A DNA stretch of 64,000 bases, taken from the NCBI RefSeq assembly GCF_032931615.1, contig NZ_CP136759.1, positions 2,356,001 to 2,420,000 of the forward strand. The letters run 5' to 3'. The position numbers were made by a program, and so were the translations under genes. Each line of letters begins with the position of its first letter. The stretch's first letter is position 1. The stretch is from Palleronia sp. LCG004 (lineage in GTDB: Bacteria; Pseudomonadota; Alphaproteobacteria; Rhodobacterales; Rhodobacteraceae). A model generated the notes under the pieces. The model made no database searches, had not been told where the DNA came from, and saw only the letters and a list, made by a program, of their open reading frames with translations. Below, in pieces: positions 1-9,143 of this stretch.

Positions 1-501
1 GCGAAACTTCCCCTCAACACCGCGCCGCAATGGCAGCACGAGATCTACGGCTTCGGCCTTGCCGTGGTGACCTTCGCCATCGTCTTCGGGGCCTTCGCGG
101 CCAATGTGCTCTACGGCGCGATGATGGCCGTGCCGCGCGCCCAGATCGAGACGGCCGAGGCCTACGGGATGAGCCGCGGCCAGGCATTCCGCCGGATCCT
201 CGTGCCGCAGATGTGGGTCTATGCGCTGCCGGGCCTGTCGAACCTCTGGATGGTCCTCGTCAAGGCGACGCCGCTGCTCTTTCTGCTGGGCGTCGAGGAC
301 ATCGTCTACTGGGCGCGCGAACTGGGCGGCACCAAGACGCCGAACTTCACCGATTATCCCCACGGCGACTGGCGGCTCTGGTACTTCCTCGCGCTGCTCG
401 TCTTCTACCTCCTGCTCACCAAGGTGTCGGAACAGGTGCTCGAACGATTGATGAAACGTCTGACCTTCGGTCAGGCCACCACGGGCGGCATGGCGCGATG
501 A
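1..501 (+). CDS. Polar amino-acid ABC transporter permease (HisQ/ArtQ-like), 5' truncated
   Basis: Only the C-terminal 166 residues are in the window; the reading frame is open from base 1. It is an inner-membrane permease of a periplasmic-binding-protein-dependent amino-acid importer. The EAA loop that contacts the ATPase is visible at about residues 50-70 of the visible part (ETAEAYG...FRRILVPQ), followed by two hydrophobic segments. The next gene is a second permease that starts inside this stop codon (ATGA overlap, 498-501), the usual HisQ-HisM heterodimer arrangement. The binding protein and ATPase should lie to the left. Substrate (histidine, lysine/arginine or other polar amino acid) cannot be decided. 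Confidence 0.88.
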   Translation, partial: AKLPLNTAPQWQHEIYGFGLAVVTFAIVFGAFAANVLYGAMMAVPRAQIETAEAYGMSRGQAFRRILVPQMWVYALPGLSNLWMVLVKATPLLFLLGVEDIVYWARELGGTKTPNFTDYPHGDWRLWYFLALLVFYLLLTKVSEQVLERLMKRLTFGQATTGGMAR

Positions 502-1304
502 GCTGCCTCGTCACGATCCAGGACTACGCGCTGCGCTCGATCGGTTTCGGCGAAAGGCTCCTGCCGCGCAGCGACTTCACGCTCTGCCAGCAGGTCACGC
601 TGATCGGCTCCGGCATGATCTGGAACGTCTATTTCGGCGCGATCGCGCTCGCCACCGGCTTCGTGCTGGCCGTGGCGCTGGCCATGGGCAAGACGGCGCG
701 GACCGCGTTCCTGCGCAAGCCCGCCGAATGGACAATCTTCGTCTTTCGCGGATCGCCTCTCTTCATCCAGTTCTTCTTCGCCTATTTCCTGTTCCTGTCG
801 CTGAAGGGACAGATCGCGTTCTTCGATCCGTTCACCGCAGCATGGCTCGGGGCGCTGATCGTGCTCTTTCTCAATACCGCCGCCTATTCGGGAGAGATCT
901 TCTACGGCGCGCTCCGATCGATCCCGCGCGGCGACATGGAAGCGGCCGAAGCCTATGGCATCACCGGCTTCACGAAATTCAGGCGCATCACCTTTCCGAC
1001 GATGCTGCGCCTTGCATGGCCCGCCTACACGAACGAGGCGATCTTCCTCTTCCATGCCACGACGCTCGTCTATTTCTCGGGCTTTCCGGCATGGCAGCAG
1101 CAGGGCGATGCGCTTTATTATGCCAAGTATTTCGCGGACAAGACGTTCAATCCGTTCGTCCCCTATCCCATTCTGGCGGGATATTTTATCTTGCTGACGC
1201 TCGCGATCGTCGGGATCTTTTCGCTGGCATCGAAAAGGCTCAATCGCCATCTGCCGCGCGCGGCGCAGCGGCGTCTCCGTTTCCGCCCGAACTTCCTGCG
1301 CTAG
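498..1304 (+). CDS. Polar amino-acid ABC transporter permease (HisM-like)
   Basis: A 268-residue inner-membrane permease, partner of the preceding one in an amino-acid importer. Hydrophobic segments occur near residues 40-62, 83-103 and 112-130 and near the C-terminus. The EAA loop lies at about residues 148-167 (EAAEAYG...FRRITFP). I chose the ATG at 498 because it overlaps the upstream stop (ATGA), which suggests translational coupling; a longer open frame to the left is only a shadow of the first permease. The stop codon shares the palindrome CTAG with the stop of the convergent FAD oxidase, so the two transcripts meet without a spacer. The C-terminal tail is basic. Confidence 0.88.
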   Translation: MSCLVTIQDYALRSIGFGERLLPRSDFTLCQQVTLIGSGMIWNVYFGAIALATGFVLAVALAMGKTARTAFLRKPAEWTIFVFRGSPLFIQFFFAYFLFLSLKGQIAFFDPFTAAWLGALIVLFLNTAAYSGEIFYGALRSIPRGDMEAAEAYGITGFTKFRRITFPTMLRLAWPAYTNEAIFLFHATTLVYFSGFPAWQQQGDALYYAKYFADKTFNPFVPYPILAGYFILLTLAIVGIFSLASKRLNRHLPRAAQRRLRFRPNFLR

Positions 1305-2707
1305 GCGCGCAGGACGGCACCGGGATTCATAATGCCCCCGGGGTCGAGCGCGGCCTTGATCGCACGCATCGCCCCAAGCTTCGCGGGATCGCCATAGCGT
1401 TCGAGCTGCGAGACCTTGAGCCGCCCCACCCCGTGCTCGGCCGAGAACGACCCGTTCCGCGCCGCGACCGCCTCGTCCACGATGGCGCGCAGATGCTCGG
1501 TGCGATCCGCGAACTCGACCTTCGAGCGTCCCACGGGCGGGAAGAGGTTGTAATGCAGGTTGCCGTCTCCGAGATGGCCGAAGACGTTGATCCGCAGATC
1601 GGTCTCGTGCCGCAGCGCCGCGTTGCAATCGACGATGAATCCGGGAATTTCCGAAAGCGGCAGCGACACGTCGCTCGAGACGATCGCGCCCACGCGCTTG
1701 TTGGCTTCGGGAATGCTCTCGCGCAGGGCCCAGATGTCGCGACGCTGCGCCTCGCTTTGCGCGATGACGCCGTCGCTCGCGAGCCCGGCCTCGAACGCCG
1801 TCTCGAACAGTCGTTCGAGGCTGGCGGCGGGGTCCATGCCGTCGGGCAGGCCCAGATCGATCAGCACGCTCCAATCCGGGATCTCGTCGAAGGGCTGCTT
1901 TACCGGAACGCCGGTCTCGGCCAGGAACCGCAGCCCCTCCCCCGAGATGAGCTCGAACGCCGAAACTCCGCCCGTCACCTGTGCGCGCGCCAGCAGGTCG
2001 AGCGCGGCCTCCGGCCCCTCCACGACCAGCATCGCAGTCCCCTCCGCATGCGGTCTGGGAAACAGCCTCAGCGCCGCGGCCGTGATGATGCCGAGCGTCC
2101 CCTCCGCGCCGATCAGAAGGTTGCGCAGGTCGTAGCCGGTATTGTCCTTCCTGAGCCGTTTCAGCCCGTGCATGATCTCGCCCGACGGCAGGACCGCCTC
2201 GATCCCGAGGCAGAGATCGCGCGCATTGCCATAGCGCAGCACGTTCACCCCGCCTGCATTGGTCGCGAGCAGACCGCCGATCCGGGCCGACCCTTCCGAG
2301 GCAAGCGATAGGGGAAACAGTCGATCGACCTCGGCGGCCGCGTTCTGCACGTCGGCAAGAACCGCACCCGCCTCGACCACCATCACGTTTTCCTCGGGCC
2401 AGACGCCACGGACCGCGCGCATCCGCTCGAGGCTCAGGAGGATCGCCGCGCCCTCTTCGCTGACCTGCCCGCCGACCAGTCCGGTGCCGCCGCCCCATGG
2501 AACGATGGCAATCCGATGTTCCGCGGCGAAACGCACGATGCGCGCGACTTCCTCGGTGTCGCGCGGCAGGGCCAGTGCGCCCGCCACGCCTTTCCAGGTG
2601 CCGCGCGGCTCGGACAGATAGGTCTCGGACGGATCGCGCAGCGTGTCGTCGGGAAGGATCTCGGAAAGCGCGTCGCGCAGATCCGGCGTCAGTGGTCCGG
2701 CACTCAT
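1301..2707 (-). CDS. FAD-binding oxidoreductase, D-lactate/D-2-hydroxyacid dehydrogenase (GlcD/DLD family)
   Basis: A 468-residue protein of the vanillyl-alcohol-oxidase/GlcD family, which oxidises D-lactate, glycolate or D-2-hydroxyglutarate to the keto acid with FAD. The FAD-binding PP loop is seen at about residues 70-80 (PWGGGTGLVGG), the substrate-binding FAD-oxidase C-terminal domain follows (GHLGDGNLHYN near residue 375; EHGVG near 425), and the protein ends with the family's typical NPG motif. The length matches the single-subunit members. It starts within 4 bases of the end of the metallo-hydrolase gene upstream (ATGA, 2704-2707) and so is probably cotranscribed with it. The exact substrate is not decidable from sequence. 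Confidence 0.85.
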   Translation of the reverse strand: MSAGPLTPDLRDALSEILPDDTLRDPSETYLSEPRGTWKGVAGALALPRDTEEVARIVRFAAEHRIAIVPWGGGTGLVGGQVSEEGAAILLSLERMRAVRGVWPEENVMVVEAGAVLADVQNAAAEVDRLFPLSLASEGSARIGGLLATNAGGVNVLRYGNARDLCLGIEAVLPSGEIMHGLKRLRKDNTGYDLRNLLIGAEGTLGIITAAALRLFPRPHAEGTAMLVVEGPEAALDLLARAQVTGGVSAFELISGEGLRFLAETGVPVKQPFDEIPDWSVLIDLGLPDGMDPAASLERLFETAFEAGLASDGVIAQSEAQRRDIWALRESIPEANKRVGAIVSSDVSLPLSEIPGFIVDCNAALRHETDLRINVFGHLGDGNLHYNLFPPVGRSKVEFADRTEHLRAIVDEAVAARNGSFSAEHGVGRLKVSQLERYGDPAKLGAMRAIKAALDPGGIMNPGAVLRA

Positions 2708-3525
2708 TCAGCCTCCAGGAATGCCGGCCGCAGCACGACCACCGTCGGCGTGTCGGGCAGGCTTCTCAGGCTCACCTCGTACTCCGACGCGTCGCGGATA
2801 TCGATGGCGAAATCGCCCGAGATCTGGTCGAGGAACCGCGCCAGCGTCGCCTGTCCGAACCAGTGCATCGGCAGGACGACGGAGCTTCGCAGACGGGTCA
2901 GCGTGCGCACCATCGTCGGAATGTCGACCGTCATGCGCCCGTCCACGGCCGCCATCACCACGTCGAGCCGCCCGAGTGCCGCATATTGCCGGTCGTCGGG
3001 TTCGTGATGCAGGTGGCCCAGATGCCCGATGCACAGGCCCGCGACCTCGAAGACGAAGATCGAATTGCCGAACGGCTCGACCCCGCGTCCCATGCGGATA
3101 TCGGTCGGCACGTTGCGCACCCGCATCTCGCCGACCGTCATGTTGTGCAGGTTGGGCGCGGCCCCGTCGCCCCACCCTTCGAGCAGGTTCTCGATGCGGG
3201 GGTCGGGATTCGCGGTCCAATGCGTGGAATGCGCGCGGTTCATCGTGGCGATATCCGGCACGAAATCGGTCTGCCCGAGATATCCGTAGTAATCCGTCAC
3301 GGCATTCGTGCCGTCGGGGGCCTGGATCAGGAACATCGAATGGTCGATATACCGCAACCTGACCGTGAAATCGTCCGGCAGCGGTGCGCGCCAGCTCGCC
3401 TTTTGCACGTATTCGATGCCGGGCGCGGCATCGGCGATGGCGATGCAGTGGCTCGCGGAGGGGTTTTCCTGCGACAGAACCGGCGTGGCGACAAGGCAGA
3501 GCGTGGCGACGGCGAACGCGCGCAT
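2704..3525 (-). CDS. Exported metallo-beta-lactamase-fold hydrolase
   Basis: A 273-residue protein with an N-terminal signal peptide (hydrophobic residues 4-16, probable cleavage after VLSQ). It has the layout of the UlaG-like MBL-fold branch: a histidine-bearing early strand (IDHSMFLI, about residue 61), a central HLGHLHHEPDD block near residue 170 that would hold metal ligands, a VDGRMTVD aspartate near 195, and a C-terminal PMHW histidine near 221. The canonical HxHxDH motif is not evident, so catalytic activity is likely but unproven. It is followed directly (4-base overlap) by the FAD oxidase gene. Substrate unknown. Confidence 0.7.
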   Translation of the reverse strand: MRAFAVATLCLVATPVLSQENPSASHCIAIADAAPGIEYVQKASWRAPLPDDFTVRLRYIDHSMFLIQAPDGTNAVTDYYGYLGQTDFVPDIATMNRAHSTHWTANPDPRIENLLEGWGDGAAPNLHNMTVGEMRVRNVPTDIRMGRGVEPFGNSIFVFEVAGLCIGHLGHLHHEPDDRQYAALGRLDVVMAAVDGRMTVDIPTMVRTLTRLRSSVVLPMHWFGQATLARFLDQISGDFAIDIRDASEYEVSLRSLPDTPTVVVLRPAFLEAE

Positions 3526-3606
3526 GGCGGCATCTCCTCAAACGGGGATGAGGATCAGCCTAGGGGCAGCCCACCTTTCGCTCCAATCACAATTTCGCCC
3601 GGCCCG

Positions 3607-4191
3607 TCAGCCGACATCGGTCCGGCCGCGCCTGTCGGCACGGAGATTGGAATAGAGCACGTGATTGCGCCAGCGTCCCGCGATCTGGAGATAGCTCTGC
3701 GCGACGCCCTCGTACTTGAAGCCCGCCCGCTCGAGCACACCGCGCGAGGCGGTGTTCTCGGGCAGGCACGCGGCCTCCACCCGGCTGATGTCGAGCTTCA
3801 GGAACGCGTGGTGCACGAGGCCCGCGATCGCCTCGGACATGTAGCCGCGCCGCGCATGCGGTGCACCGATCCAGTAGCCGAGCGTTCCCGATTGCGCGGG
3901 CCCCCGGCGCAGGTTGTCGAGCGTGATGGCACCGACCAGCATCGCGTCGGTCCGCCTGAAGATGAAGAGCGGGATCGCCGTCTCGGCCCCGATCGCGCGC
4001 TGCGACCAGTAGACGCGATTGGTGAAGCTCTTGCGCGTGAGATGATCGTCGGCCCAGGTCGGCTCCCAGGGCTGGAGGAAATCCGCACTTTCGCGGCGCA
4101 GCTCCGACCAGTCGCGGAAATCGCCATGCTGCGGCGGGCGCATCGTGAGACGGTCGGTCTCGACCGTCAGCTTGCGCCGACCGAACCGCAT
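3607..4191 (-). CDS. GNAT-family N-acetyltransferase (RimJ/RimL type)
   Basis: A 194-residue cytoplasmic acetyltransferase of the RimJ/RimL group, which acetylates the N-terminus of ribosomal or other proteins using acetyl-CoA. It begins with the typical LTVETDRLTMRPP strand. It has the family motif YWIGAPHARRGYMSEA (about residues 107-122), where the acetyl-CoA pyrophosphate loop is R/Q-x-x-G-x-G/A-like. A late ENTASRGVLERAGF segment (about 144-157) is characteristic of this family. Start ATG overlaps the stop of the upstream M16 peptidase by one base (TGATG at 4191), so it is the third gene of a thrC-peptidase-GNAT operon. Confidence 0.88.
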   Translation of the reverse strand: MRFGRRKLTVETDRLTMRPPQHGDFRDWSELRRESADFLQPWEPTWADDHLTRKSFTNRVYWSQRAIGAETAIPLFIFRRTDAMLVGAITLDNLRRGPAQSGTLGYWIGAPHARRGYMSEAIAGLVHHAFLKLDISRVEAACLPENTASRGVLERAGFKYEGVAQSYLQIAGRWRNHVLYSNLRADRRGRTDVG

Positions 4192-5450
4192 CAGGCCGCC
4201 AGACGCCCCCTGAGGCTGTCGAGATCGGGGGCGAGGTCCGCCGGTCCGTAGAGCGCCATGGCCATCCCGCTTGCTCCCATGCGCGCGCCGAATTCACGCA
4301 CGTCACCCGTGGTGACGTTGTCGATCCGCGCGATGGTCTCGTCGATATCGGGCACGCGACCCCAGATCGCGACAAGCCGCGCCATGCGCTCGGCCCGGGC
4401 CGACGGGCTCTCGAGCCCCATGAGAAGACCCGCCTTCATCTGTGCGCGGGCCCGCGCGATCTCGGCCGGTGCGAGGTCGCGCCCGGCGCGGACGATCTCG
4501 TCCATCGTGACCTCGGCGAGGGAGCCGATCTGCTCGGCCGAGGTGCCCGCATAGATCGTCATCAGACCCGTATCGTCATAGGCACCCGATTGCGCGAAGA
4601 TCGAATAGCAGAGGCCGCGCCGCTCGCGCAGTTCCTGGAACAGCCGCGACGACATCCCGCCGCCGAGCGCGCTGGCATGGATCTGGGCAGTGTAGAAATC
4701 GGCATCGCGATAGCTCGGTGCCTCGAAGCCCAGCGTGAAATGCACCTGCTCGAGCGCGCGCGTCTCGCGCCACTCGCCCCCGACGAAGCGCGCGGGCTGC
4801 GCGACCGGACCGATGCGCGGCGGAAGATGGCCGAACGTCTTCTCGGCAAAGCGCACGATGGCGTCGTGATCGACCGCACCTGCGGCGGAGAGGATCATCT
4901 CGCCGGGACCGTAGCGCTCTCCCACGAAGGTCGCGAGATCGTCGCGCCCGAAGGCACCGACACGCTCGGCCGAGCCAAGGATCGACCGCCCCACCGGCTG
5001 ATCGGGGAACGCCGCCTCCTGCAGCCAGTCGAAGACAATGTCGTCGGGCGTGTCGAAGACCTGGCCGATCTCCTGCAGGATCACGCCGCGCTCGACCTCC
5101 ATCTCGCGCGGATCGAAGGTCGAATTGAGGACGATGTCGCTGATCACGTCGAGGGCAAGTGGCACGTCGTTCTCGAGCACGCGGGCGTAATAGGCCGTCG
5201 TCTCGCGGCTGGTATAGGCGTTGATATAGCCGCCGACATCCTCGATCGCCTCGGCGATCTGCAATGCGTTGCGCCGCTTCGTGCCCTTGAACGCCATGTG
5301 CTCGAGGAAATGGGCGATGCCGTTCTGTTCGATCCGCTCGTGGCGGCCACCGGCATTGATCCAGATGCCGACGCTCGCGGATTTGAGGCCGGGCATGTTT
5401 TCCGTCACGATCCTGAGGCCGTTCGACAGCGTATGGGATTCGGTGGTCAC
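4191..5450 (-). CDS. M16-family zinc metallopeptidase (processing-peptidase-like, PepR/PqqL group)
   Basis: A 419-residue M16 peptidase, relative of the mitochondrial processing peptidase beta subunit, which cleaves peptides in a clamshell chamber. The inverted zinc motif HxxEH is at residues 47-51 (HFLEH), with the downstream glutamate in the EMEVERGVILQE segment near residues 120-131. A glycine-rich GGGMSSRLFQELRE stretch near 263-276 is typical of the catalytic subunit. The start is GTG at 5450, overlapping the threonine synthase stop (GTGA). The thrC-M16 pair is a conserved arrangement in alphaproteobacteria, though no functional link to threonine synthesis is known. Confidence 0.9.
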   Translation of the reverse strand: MTTESHTLSNGLRIVTENMPGLKSASVGIWINAGGRHERIEQNGIAHFLEHMAFKGTKRRNALQIAEAIEDVGGYINAYTSRETTAYYARVLENDVPLALDVISDIVLNSTFDPREMEVERGVILQEIGQVFDTPDDIVFDWLQEAAFPDQPVGRSILGSAERVGAFGRDDLATFVGERYGPGEMILSAAGAVDHDAIVRFAEKTFGHLPPRIGPVAQPARFVGGEWRETRALEQVHFTLGFEAPSYRDADFYTAQIHASALGGGMSSRLFQELRERRGLCYSIFAQSGAYDDTGLMTIYAGTSAEQIGSLAEVTMDEIVRAGRDLAPAEIARARAQMKAGLLMGLESPSARAERMARLVAIWGRVPDIDETIARIDNVTTGDVREFGARMGASGMAMALYGPADLAPDLDSLRGRLAA

Positions 5451-6826
5451 GTCAATCTATCCTCGATGAGCGTCTTGAGGGCGTCGATGTCGTTCGGGAT
5501 CCGCGTGACCCGTTCCGGCCGGTCGAAGAGATCGGCCATGCGCGGCGGCAGGTCGGGGCGCGTGCCCGTCGCGGCCTGGACCGCGTCGGGGAACTTGGCG
5601 GGGTGGGCGGTTGCAAGCGTGATCATGGGGCCGTGGCCGCCATGCTCGCGCGCGACCTTCACCCCGACGGCGGAATGAGGGCAGAGCGTTTCGCCCGTCA
5701 GCCGGTGCATCTCGCGAATGGTCTTGGCCGTCTCCTCTTCCGAGGCGCGGCCGGAATCGTAATCCTCGCGCAGGCTTTCCAGCGCGCCCTGGCTGACCGG
5801 AAAGCCGCCATCGTCCCGCAGCTCGTCCATCAGCTGCGCGACCGCCTGCCCGTCGCGCCCATAGGCCATGAAGAGCGCGCGCTCGAAGTTGGAGCTCACC
5901 TGGATGTCCATCGACGGGCTGATCGTGGGGGCGACACCCTCCTTGCGATGCTCTCCGGTCGCGATCGTGCGGTGAAGGATGTCGTTGCGATTCGTCGCGA
6001 TGACGAGGCGGTCGACAGGCAGCCCCATCCGCTTGGCGATCCAGCCCGCGAAGATATCCCCGAAATTGCCGGTCGGGACCGTGAAGGAGACCTTCCGCGA
6101 TGGCGCACCGAGCGCCACGGCCGACGAGAAGTAATAGACGACCTGCGCCAGCACCCGCGCCCAGTTGATGGAGTTGACAGCCGTCAACCCGACCCGGTCG
6201 CGAAAGGCGTGGTCGTTGAACATCGCCTTCACCGCCGCCTGGCAATCGTCGAAATCCCCGTCGAGGGCCAGCGCATGGACGTTCTCCTCGCTGGCCGTCG
6301 TCATCTGGCGGCGCTGCACCTCCGAGACGCGGCCATGGGGGAAGAGGATGAAGCATTCCACGTTGTCGAGCCCGCGAAACGCCTCGATCGCGGCGGATCC
6401 TGTATCCCCGCTCGTCGCGCCGACGATGGTGATCCGCTCGCCCCGGCGCGTCATCACGTCCTGGAAGAGCTGCCCGATCAGCTGCATCGCGAAATCCTTG
6501 AACGCGAGCGTGGGGCCGTGGAAAAGCTCGAGAAGGAAGTGATCGGGGCCGAGCTGTACCAGGGGGGCGCGTGCCTCGTGACCGAACGGGGCATAGGCGG
6601 CTGCGATGAGCCGCTTCAGATGCTCTTCCTCCATTCCGGTGAAGGGCAGCATGACGCGCAGCGCGACTTCCTCGTAGGGCAGACCAGCGAGCGCCGCGAT
6701 GTCCGCCTCGCTCATCTGCGGGATCTCGTCCGGGACATAGAGCCCGCCATCGCGCGCGAGGCCCGCGAGCATGGCCCCTTCGAAATCCAGATCCGGCACC
6801 TGGCCGCGGGTCGAGACGTAACGCAT
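5447..6826 (-). CDS. thrC: Threonine synthase
   Basis: A 459-residue PLP enzyme converting O-phosphohomoserine to L-threonine, the last step of threonine synthesis. The N-terminal block MRYVSTRG...DFEGAMLAGLARDGGLYVP is diagnostic. The PLP lysine is K110 in TLAFKDFAMQ, and a GATSGDTGSAAIEAF phosphate-binding loop follows near residues 150-164. Length fits the class-1 (E. coli/yeast type) enzyme. A good ribosome-binding site (GAAGGA) precedes the ATG. It is the first gene after SURF1 with only 9 bases between them, and overlaps the M16 peptidase gene. Confidence 0.96.
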   Translation of the reverse strand: MRYVSTRGQVPDLDFEGAMLAGLARDGGLYVPDEIPQMSEADIAALAGLPYEEVALRVMLPFTGMEEEHLKRLIAAAYAPFGHEARAPLVQLGPDHFLLELFHGPTLAFKDFAMQLIGQLFQDVMTRRGERITIVGATSGDTGSAAIEAFRGLDNVECFILFPHGRVSEVQRRQMTTASEENVHALALDGDFDDCQAAVKAMFNDHAFRDRVGLTAVNSINWARVLAQVVYYFSSAVALGAPSRKVSFTVPTGNFGDIFAGWIAKRMGLPVDRLVIATNRNDILHRTIATGEHRKEGVAPTISPSMDIQVSSNFERALFMAYGRDGQAVAQLMDELRDDGGFPVSQGALESLREDYDSGRASEEETAKTIREMHRLTGETLCPHSAVGVKVAREHGGHGPMITLATAHPAKFPDAVQAATGTRPDLPPRMADLFDRPERVTRIPNDIDALKTLIEDRLT

Positions 6827-6835
6827 GGTCGTCCT

Positions 6836-7501
6836 TCAGCTACTCCGCCTTGCCATACGCCAGAGCAGAAGGAGTGTCATCCCCGCCCAGATGGCCGCCA
6901 TGGAAAACCAGGTGATCGCGTATTGCAGGTGATCGTTCGGAATCTCCGCGCCGTCGATGGGCAACGGCTGGGGTCCGGGCAGGCTCGTCTCGCGCGCGAC
7001 GACGAGGATCTCCTCGGTGCCGAGTGCCCCGGCCATGGCAGGCAGGTCCCGCGCGAACCAGATGTTGCGCGAGAGGTCCGGTTCGGGCGTGAAGCCGTCC
7101 GTCTCGTCGGGCCAGAGAAGGTTTCCGACGATGGCGACCTCGCCGGACGGACGCGTTTCGTCCTTTTCGCCCACCGGAATCGCACCGAGATCGACGAGAA
7201 CGCGCCGTCCCTCGGCGGTTTCGAGCGCCGAGATCACGCGATAGGACGCGCCGAATTGCGGGGTCGAGATCAGGACGTGGATCTCGTCCCCGCCGAGCCG
7301 TCCGGTGACCGCGACCGGCAGGTATTCGTCCGCCTCCTCAGTCGGGCTGGCGGGCAGTGCGATGGGGGCGGCGGAGATGCGGGCCTCGATCCGGTCGAGG
7401 ATCCCGGTCTTCCAGGCAAGGCGCTGGACCTGCCAGATGCCGAGCCAGAGGAGCAGGGCGAGGCCCAGAAGGGCGAAGATCGCGAAGGCGATTTTGCGCA
7501 T
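6836..7501 (-). CDS. SURF1-family cytochrome c oxidase biogenesis protein
   Basis: A 221-residue inner-membrane protein of the SURF1/Shy1 family, which helps insert heme a into subunit I of aa3 oxidases. Two membrane segments flank a periplasmic domain, the family layout: about residues 4-22 (FAIFALLGLALLLWLG) and 196-215 (AITWFSMAAIWAGMTLLLLW). The C-terminal HLQYAITWFSMA motif is a SURF1 signature. It follows ctaE on the same strand, but an 18-base palindrome followed by T residues lies between them, so it may be transcribed separately or by read-through with thrC. Confidence 0.9.
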   Translation of the reverse strand: MRKIAFAIFALLGLALLLWLGIWQVQRLAWKTGILDRIEARISAAPIALPASPTEEADEYLPVAVTGRLGGDEIHVLISTPQFGASYRVISALETAEGRRVLVDLGAIPVGEKDETRPSGEVAIVGNLLWPDETDGFTPEPDLSRNIWFARDLPAMAGALGTEEILVVARETSLPGPQPLPIDGAEIPNDHLQYAITWFSMAAIWAGMTLLLLWRMARRSS

Positions 7502-7514
7502 GGCGGATCCAGAC

Positions 7515-7540
7515 GAAAAGGGGCGCTCGAGCGCCCCGTT
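7515..7540 (-). terminator. Intrinsic terminator after ctaE
   Basis: The perfect 18-base palindrome GGGGCGCTCGAGCGCCCC lies at 7520-7537. On the minus strand it is followed by TTTT, the form of a rho-independent terminator. It lies in the 79-base gap between ctaE and the SURF1 gene and probably ends or attenuates the oxidase operon. Confidence 0.7.
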
Positions 7541-7580
7541 TCAAGTTGCGGATGGTGCGGGGCCGGACGCCCCGCGAAGC

Positions 7581-8372
7581 TCAGGAGCCCCAGATATAGA
7601 TCGAGGCGAAGAGGAAGAGCCAGACCACGTCGACGAAGTGCCAGTACCAGGCCGCCGCCTCGAAGCCGACATGCTTTTCGGGCGTGAAATGACCGGCACG
7701 CACCCGGAGGTAGCACACGAAGAGGAAGATCGTGCCGATGATCACGTGCGCGCCGTGGAAGCCCGTCGCCATGAAGAAGTTCGCGCCGTAGATGTTGCCG
7801 GCGAAGCCGAAGGCCGCGTGGCTGTACTCGTAGGCCTGGAAGAACGTGAAGATGATGCCGAGCACGACCGCCAGCAGGATCCCGTTCGAGAGGTCCTTGC
7901 GGTTGTTCTCGTGGACGAGCGCATGGTGCGCCCAGGTCGCGGCGGCCCCCGAGCAGAGCAGGATCAGCGTGTTGATGAGCGGCAGGTGCCAGGGGTCGAA
8001 GGTCTCGATCGAGGGGGGCGGCCACTGGCCTTCGCTGAACGTCGCCATCGGATAGAGCGCGTGCTTGAAGAAGCTCCAGAACCACGCCGCGAAGAACATG
8101 ACCTCGGACATGATGAACATGATGAAGCCGTAGCGCAGGCCGATCCGAACGACGGGCGTGTGATCGCCCACGTTCGATTCGGCGACCATCTCGGCGAACC
8201 AGCCGAACATCGTGTAGAGCACGAGCGCCAGGCCGATGAAGAACATGAACATCGTGATCCCGTGCATCCACAGGACCGCCCCGAAGAGCATGACGAAGGC
8301 CCCGACCGATGCAAGGAACGGATAGAGCGAGGGCGGAAGGATATGGTAGTCGTGGTTCTTTTCGTGCGCCAT
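7581..8372 (-). CDS. ctaE: Cytochrome c oxidase subunit III
   Basis: A 263-residue integral membrane subunit of the aa3-type cytochrome c oxidase. It begins [10 protein letters not shown], the usual start of the alphaproteobacterial subunit. Seven hydrophobic segments are visible, and conserved acidic/histidine segments include [14 protein letters not shown] (near residue 90), ATWAHHALV (about 143) and [13 protein letters not shown] (about 207), all diagnostic of subunit III. It is the last gene of the ctaC-ctaB-orf-ctaG-ctaE cluster. Subunit I (ctaD) is not in this cluster, as is common in Rhodobacterales where ctaD is encoded elsewhere. Confidence 0.97.
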   Translation of the reverse strand: MAHEKNHDYHILPPSLYPFLASVGAFVMLFGAVLWMHGITMFMFFIGLALVLYTMFGWFAEMVAESNVGDHTPVVRIGLRYGFIMFIMSEVMFFAAWFWSFFKHALYPMATFSEGQWPPPSIETFDPWHLPLINTLILLCSGAAATWAHHALVHENNRKDLSNGILLAVVLGIIFTFFQAYEYSHAAFGFAGNIYGANFFMATGFHGAHVIIGTIFLFVCYLRVRAGHFTPEKHVGFEAAAWYWHFVDVVWLFLFASIYIWGS

Positions 8373-8394
8373 GGCGTTTCCCTCGATTAGGGCC

Positions 8395-8952
8395 TCAGTT
8401 CACGTCCAGCGCGGCGTGCTCTTCCGGCAGGTCGATCTCGTAGAAGGTGTAGGACAAGGTGATGTGCTTGACAAACTTCGCGTCGCGATCGTCGACGATC
8501 GCCGGATCGACATAGAAGGTCACCGGCATCTCGACGCGCTCGCCGGGTTGCAGGACTTGCTGTTCGAAGCAGAAGCAGTCGATCTTGGTGAAGAAACCGC
8601 CCGCATCGTAGGGGGCTACGTTGTAGGAGGCCGATCCTGCGATGACGCGGTCGGTGGGATTGTAGGCCTCGTAGAAGGCGAGGCCGGTCTCGCCGATGCG
8701 GATCTCCATCTCGCGCTGCATGGGTTTGAACTCCCACGGCATGTCGCGGTTGAGGGATCCGTCGAAACGGACCGTCATCGTGCGGTCGAGAATCTCGTCC
8801 GATCCCTGTTCGGCGACGCCCGTCGCCCCGCCGTAGCCCGTCACGCGGCAGAAAAGGTCGTAGAGCGGGACCGAGGCCCATGCCATCGCCCCCATGAACA
8901 CCACGACGCCCACGCCCTGCAGGGCGGTCTTGGTCTTGGGATCCATGCTCAT
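8395..8952 (-). CDS. ctaG: Cytochrome c oxidase assembly protein CtaG (Cox11)
   Basis: A 185-residue copper chaperone that delivers Cu(I) to the CuB site of subunit I. It has a single N-terminal membrane anchor (about residues 12-28) and a periplasmic immunoglobulin-like domain. The copper-binding segment CFCFEQQ is seen near residues 123-129, and [12 protein letters not shown] near residues 31-42 is the family signature just after the anchor. It overlaps the upstream small membrane-protein gene by 4 bases (8949-8952). ctaE follows after 22 bases. Confidence 0.96.
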   Translation of the reverse strand: MSMDPKTKTALQGVGVVVFMGAMAWASVPLYDLFCRVTGYGGATGVAEQGSDEILDRTMTVRFDGSLNRDMPWEFKPMQREMEIRIGETGLAFYEAYNPTDRVIAGSASYNVAPYDAGGFFTKIDCFCFEQQVLQPGERVEMPVTFYVDPAIVDDRDAKFVKHITLSYTFYEIDLPEEHAALDVN

Positions 8953-9143
8953 CGAGGGGCCTCCTCACCGGGGAGAAGCTCGGGCCGGACCACATGGTCG
9001 AAGCCCTGCACGGCCCCCAATTGCTGAACCTTCACGACAGTCAGCCCGAAGACGATCGCGATCAGGCCGGCAAGGACGAGACCGAGGCCGATATTGCGGG
9101 ACTTGCGCCGCTTGTGAAGCTCATGCTCCGCCTGGATCGCCAT
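8949..9143 (-). CDS. Small single-pass membrane protein of the cta operon (CoxF-like)
   Basis: A 64-residue protein with a charged N-terminus (HELHKRRKSR), one membrane helix (about residues 18-39, LGLVLAGLIAIVFGLTVVKV) and a short, probably periplasmic tail. A small gene of this kind between ctaB and ctaG is a regular feature of alphaproteobacterial oxidase clusters. Its role in oxidase assembly is inferred only from position. It overlaps ctaB by one base (TGATG) and ctaG by four, so it is almost certainly cotranslated with them. Confidence 0.85.
   Translation of the reverse strand: MAIQAEHELHKRRKSRNIGLGLVLAGLIAIVFGLTVVKVQQLGAVQGFDHVVRPELLPGEEAPR

Noticed and set aside
471..2498. Long minus-strand frame opposite the permeases and inside the FAD oxidase region
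   Set aside because: It is a different frame of the FAD oxidase gene and the permeases; Arg/Gly-rich translation with no family similarity.
5603..7687. 694-codon plus-strand frame opposite thrC and SURF1
   Set aside because: Antisense shadow; GC-rich codon bias keeps the frame open and the protein is low-complexity.
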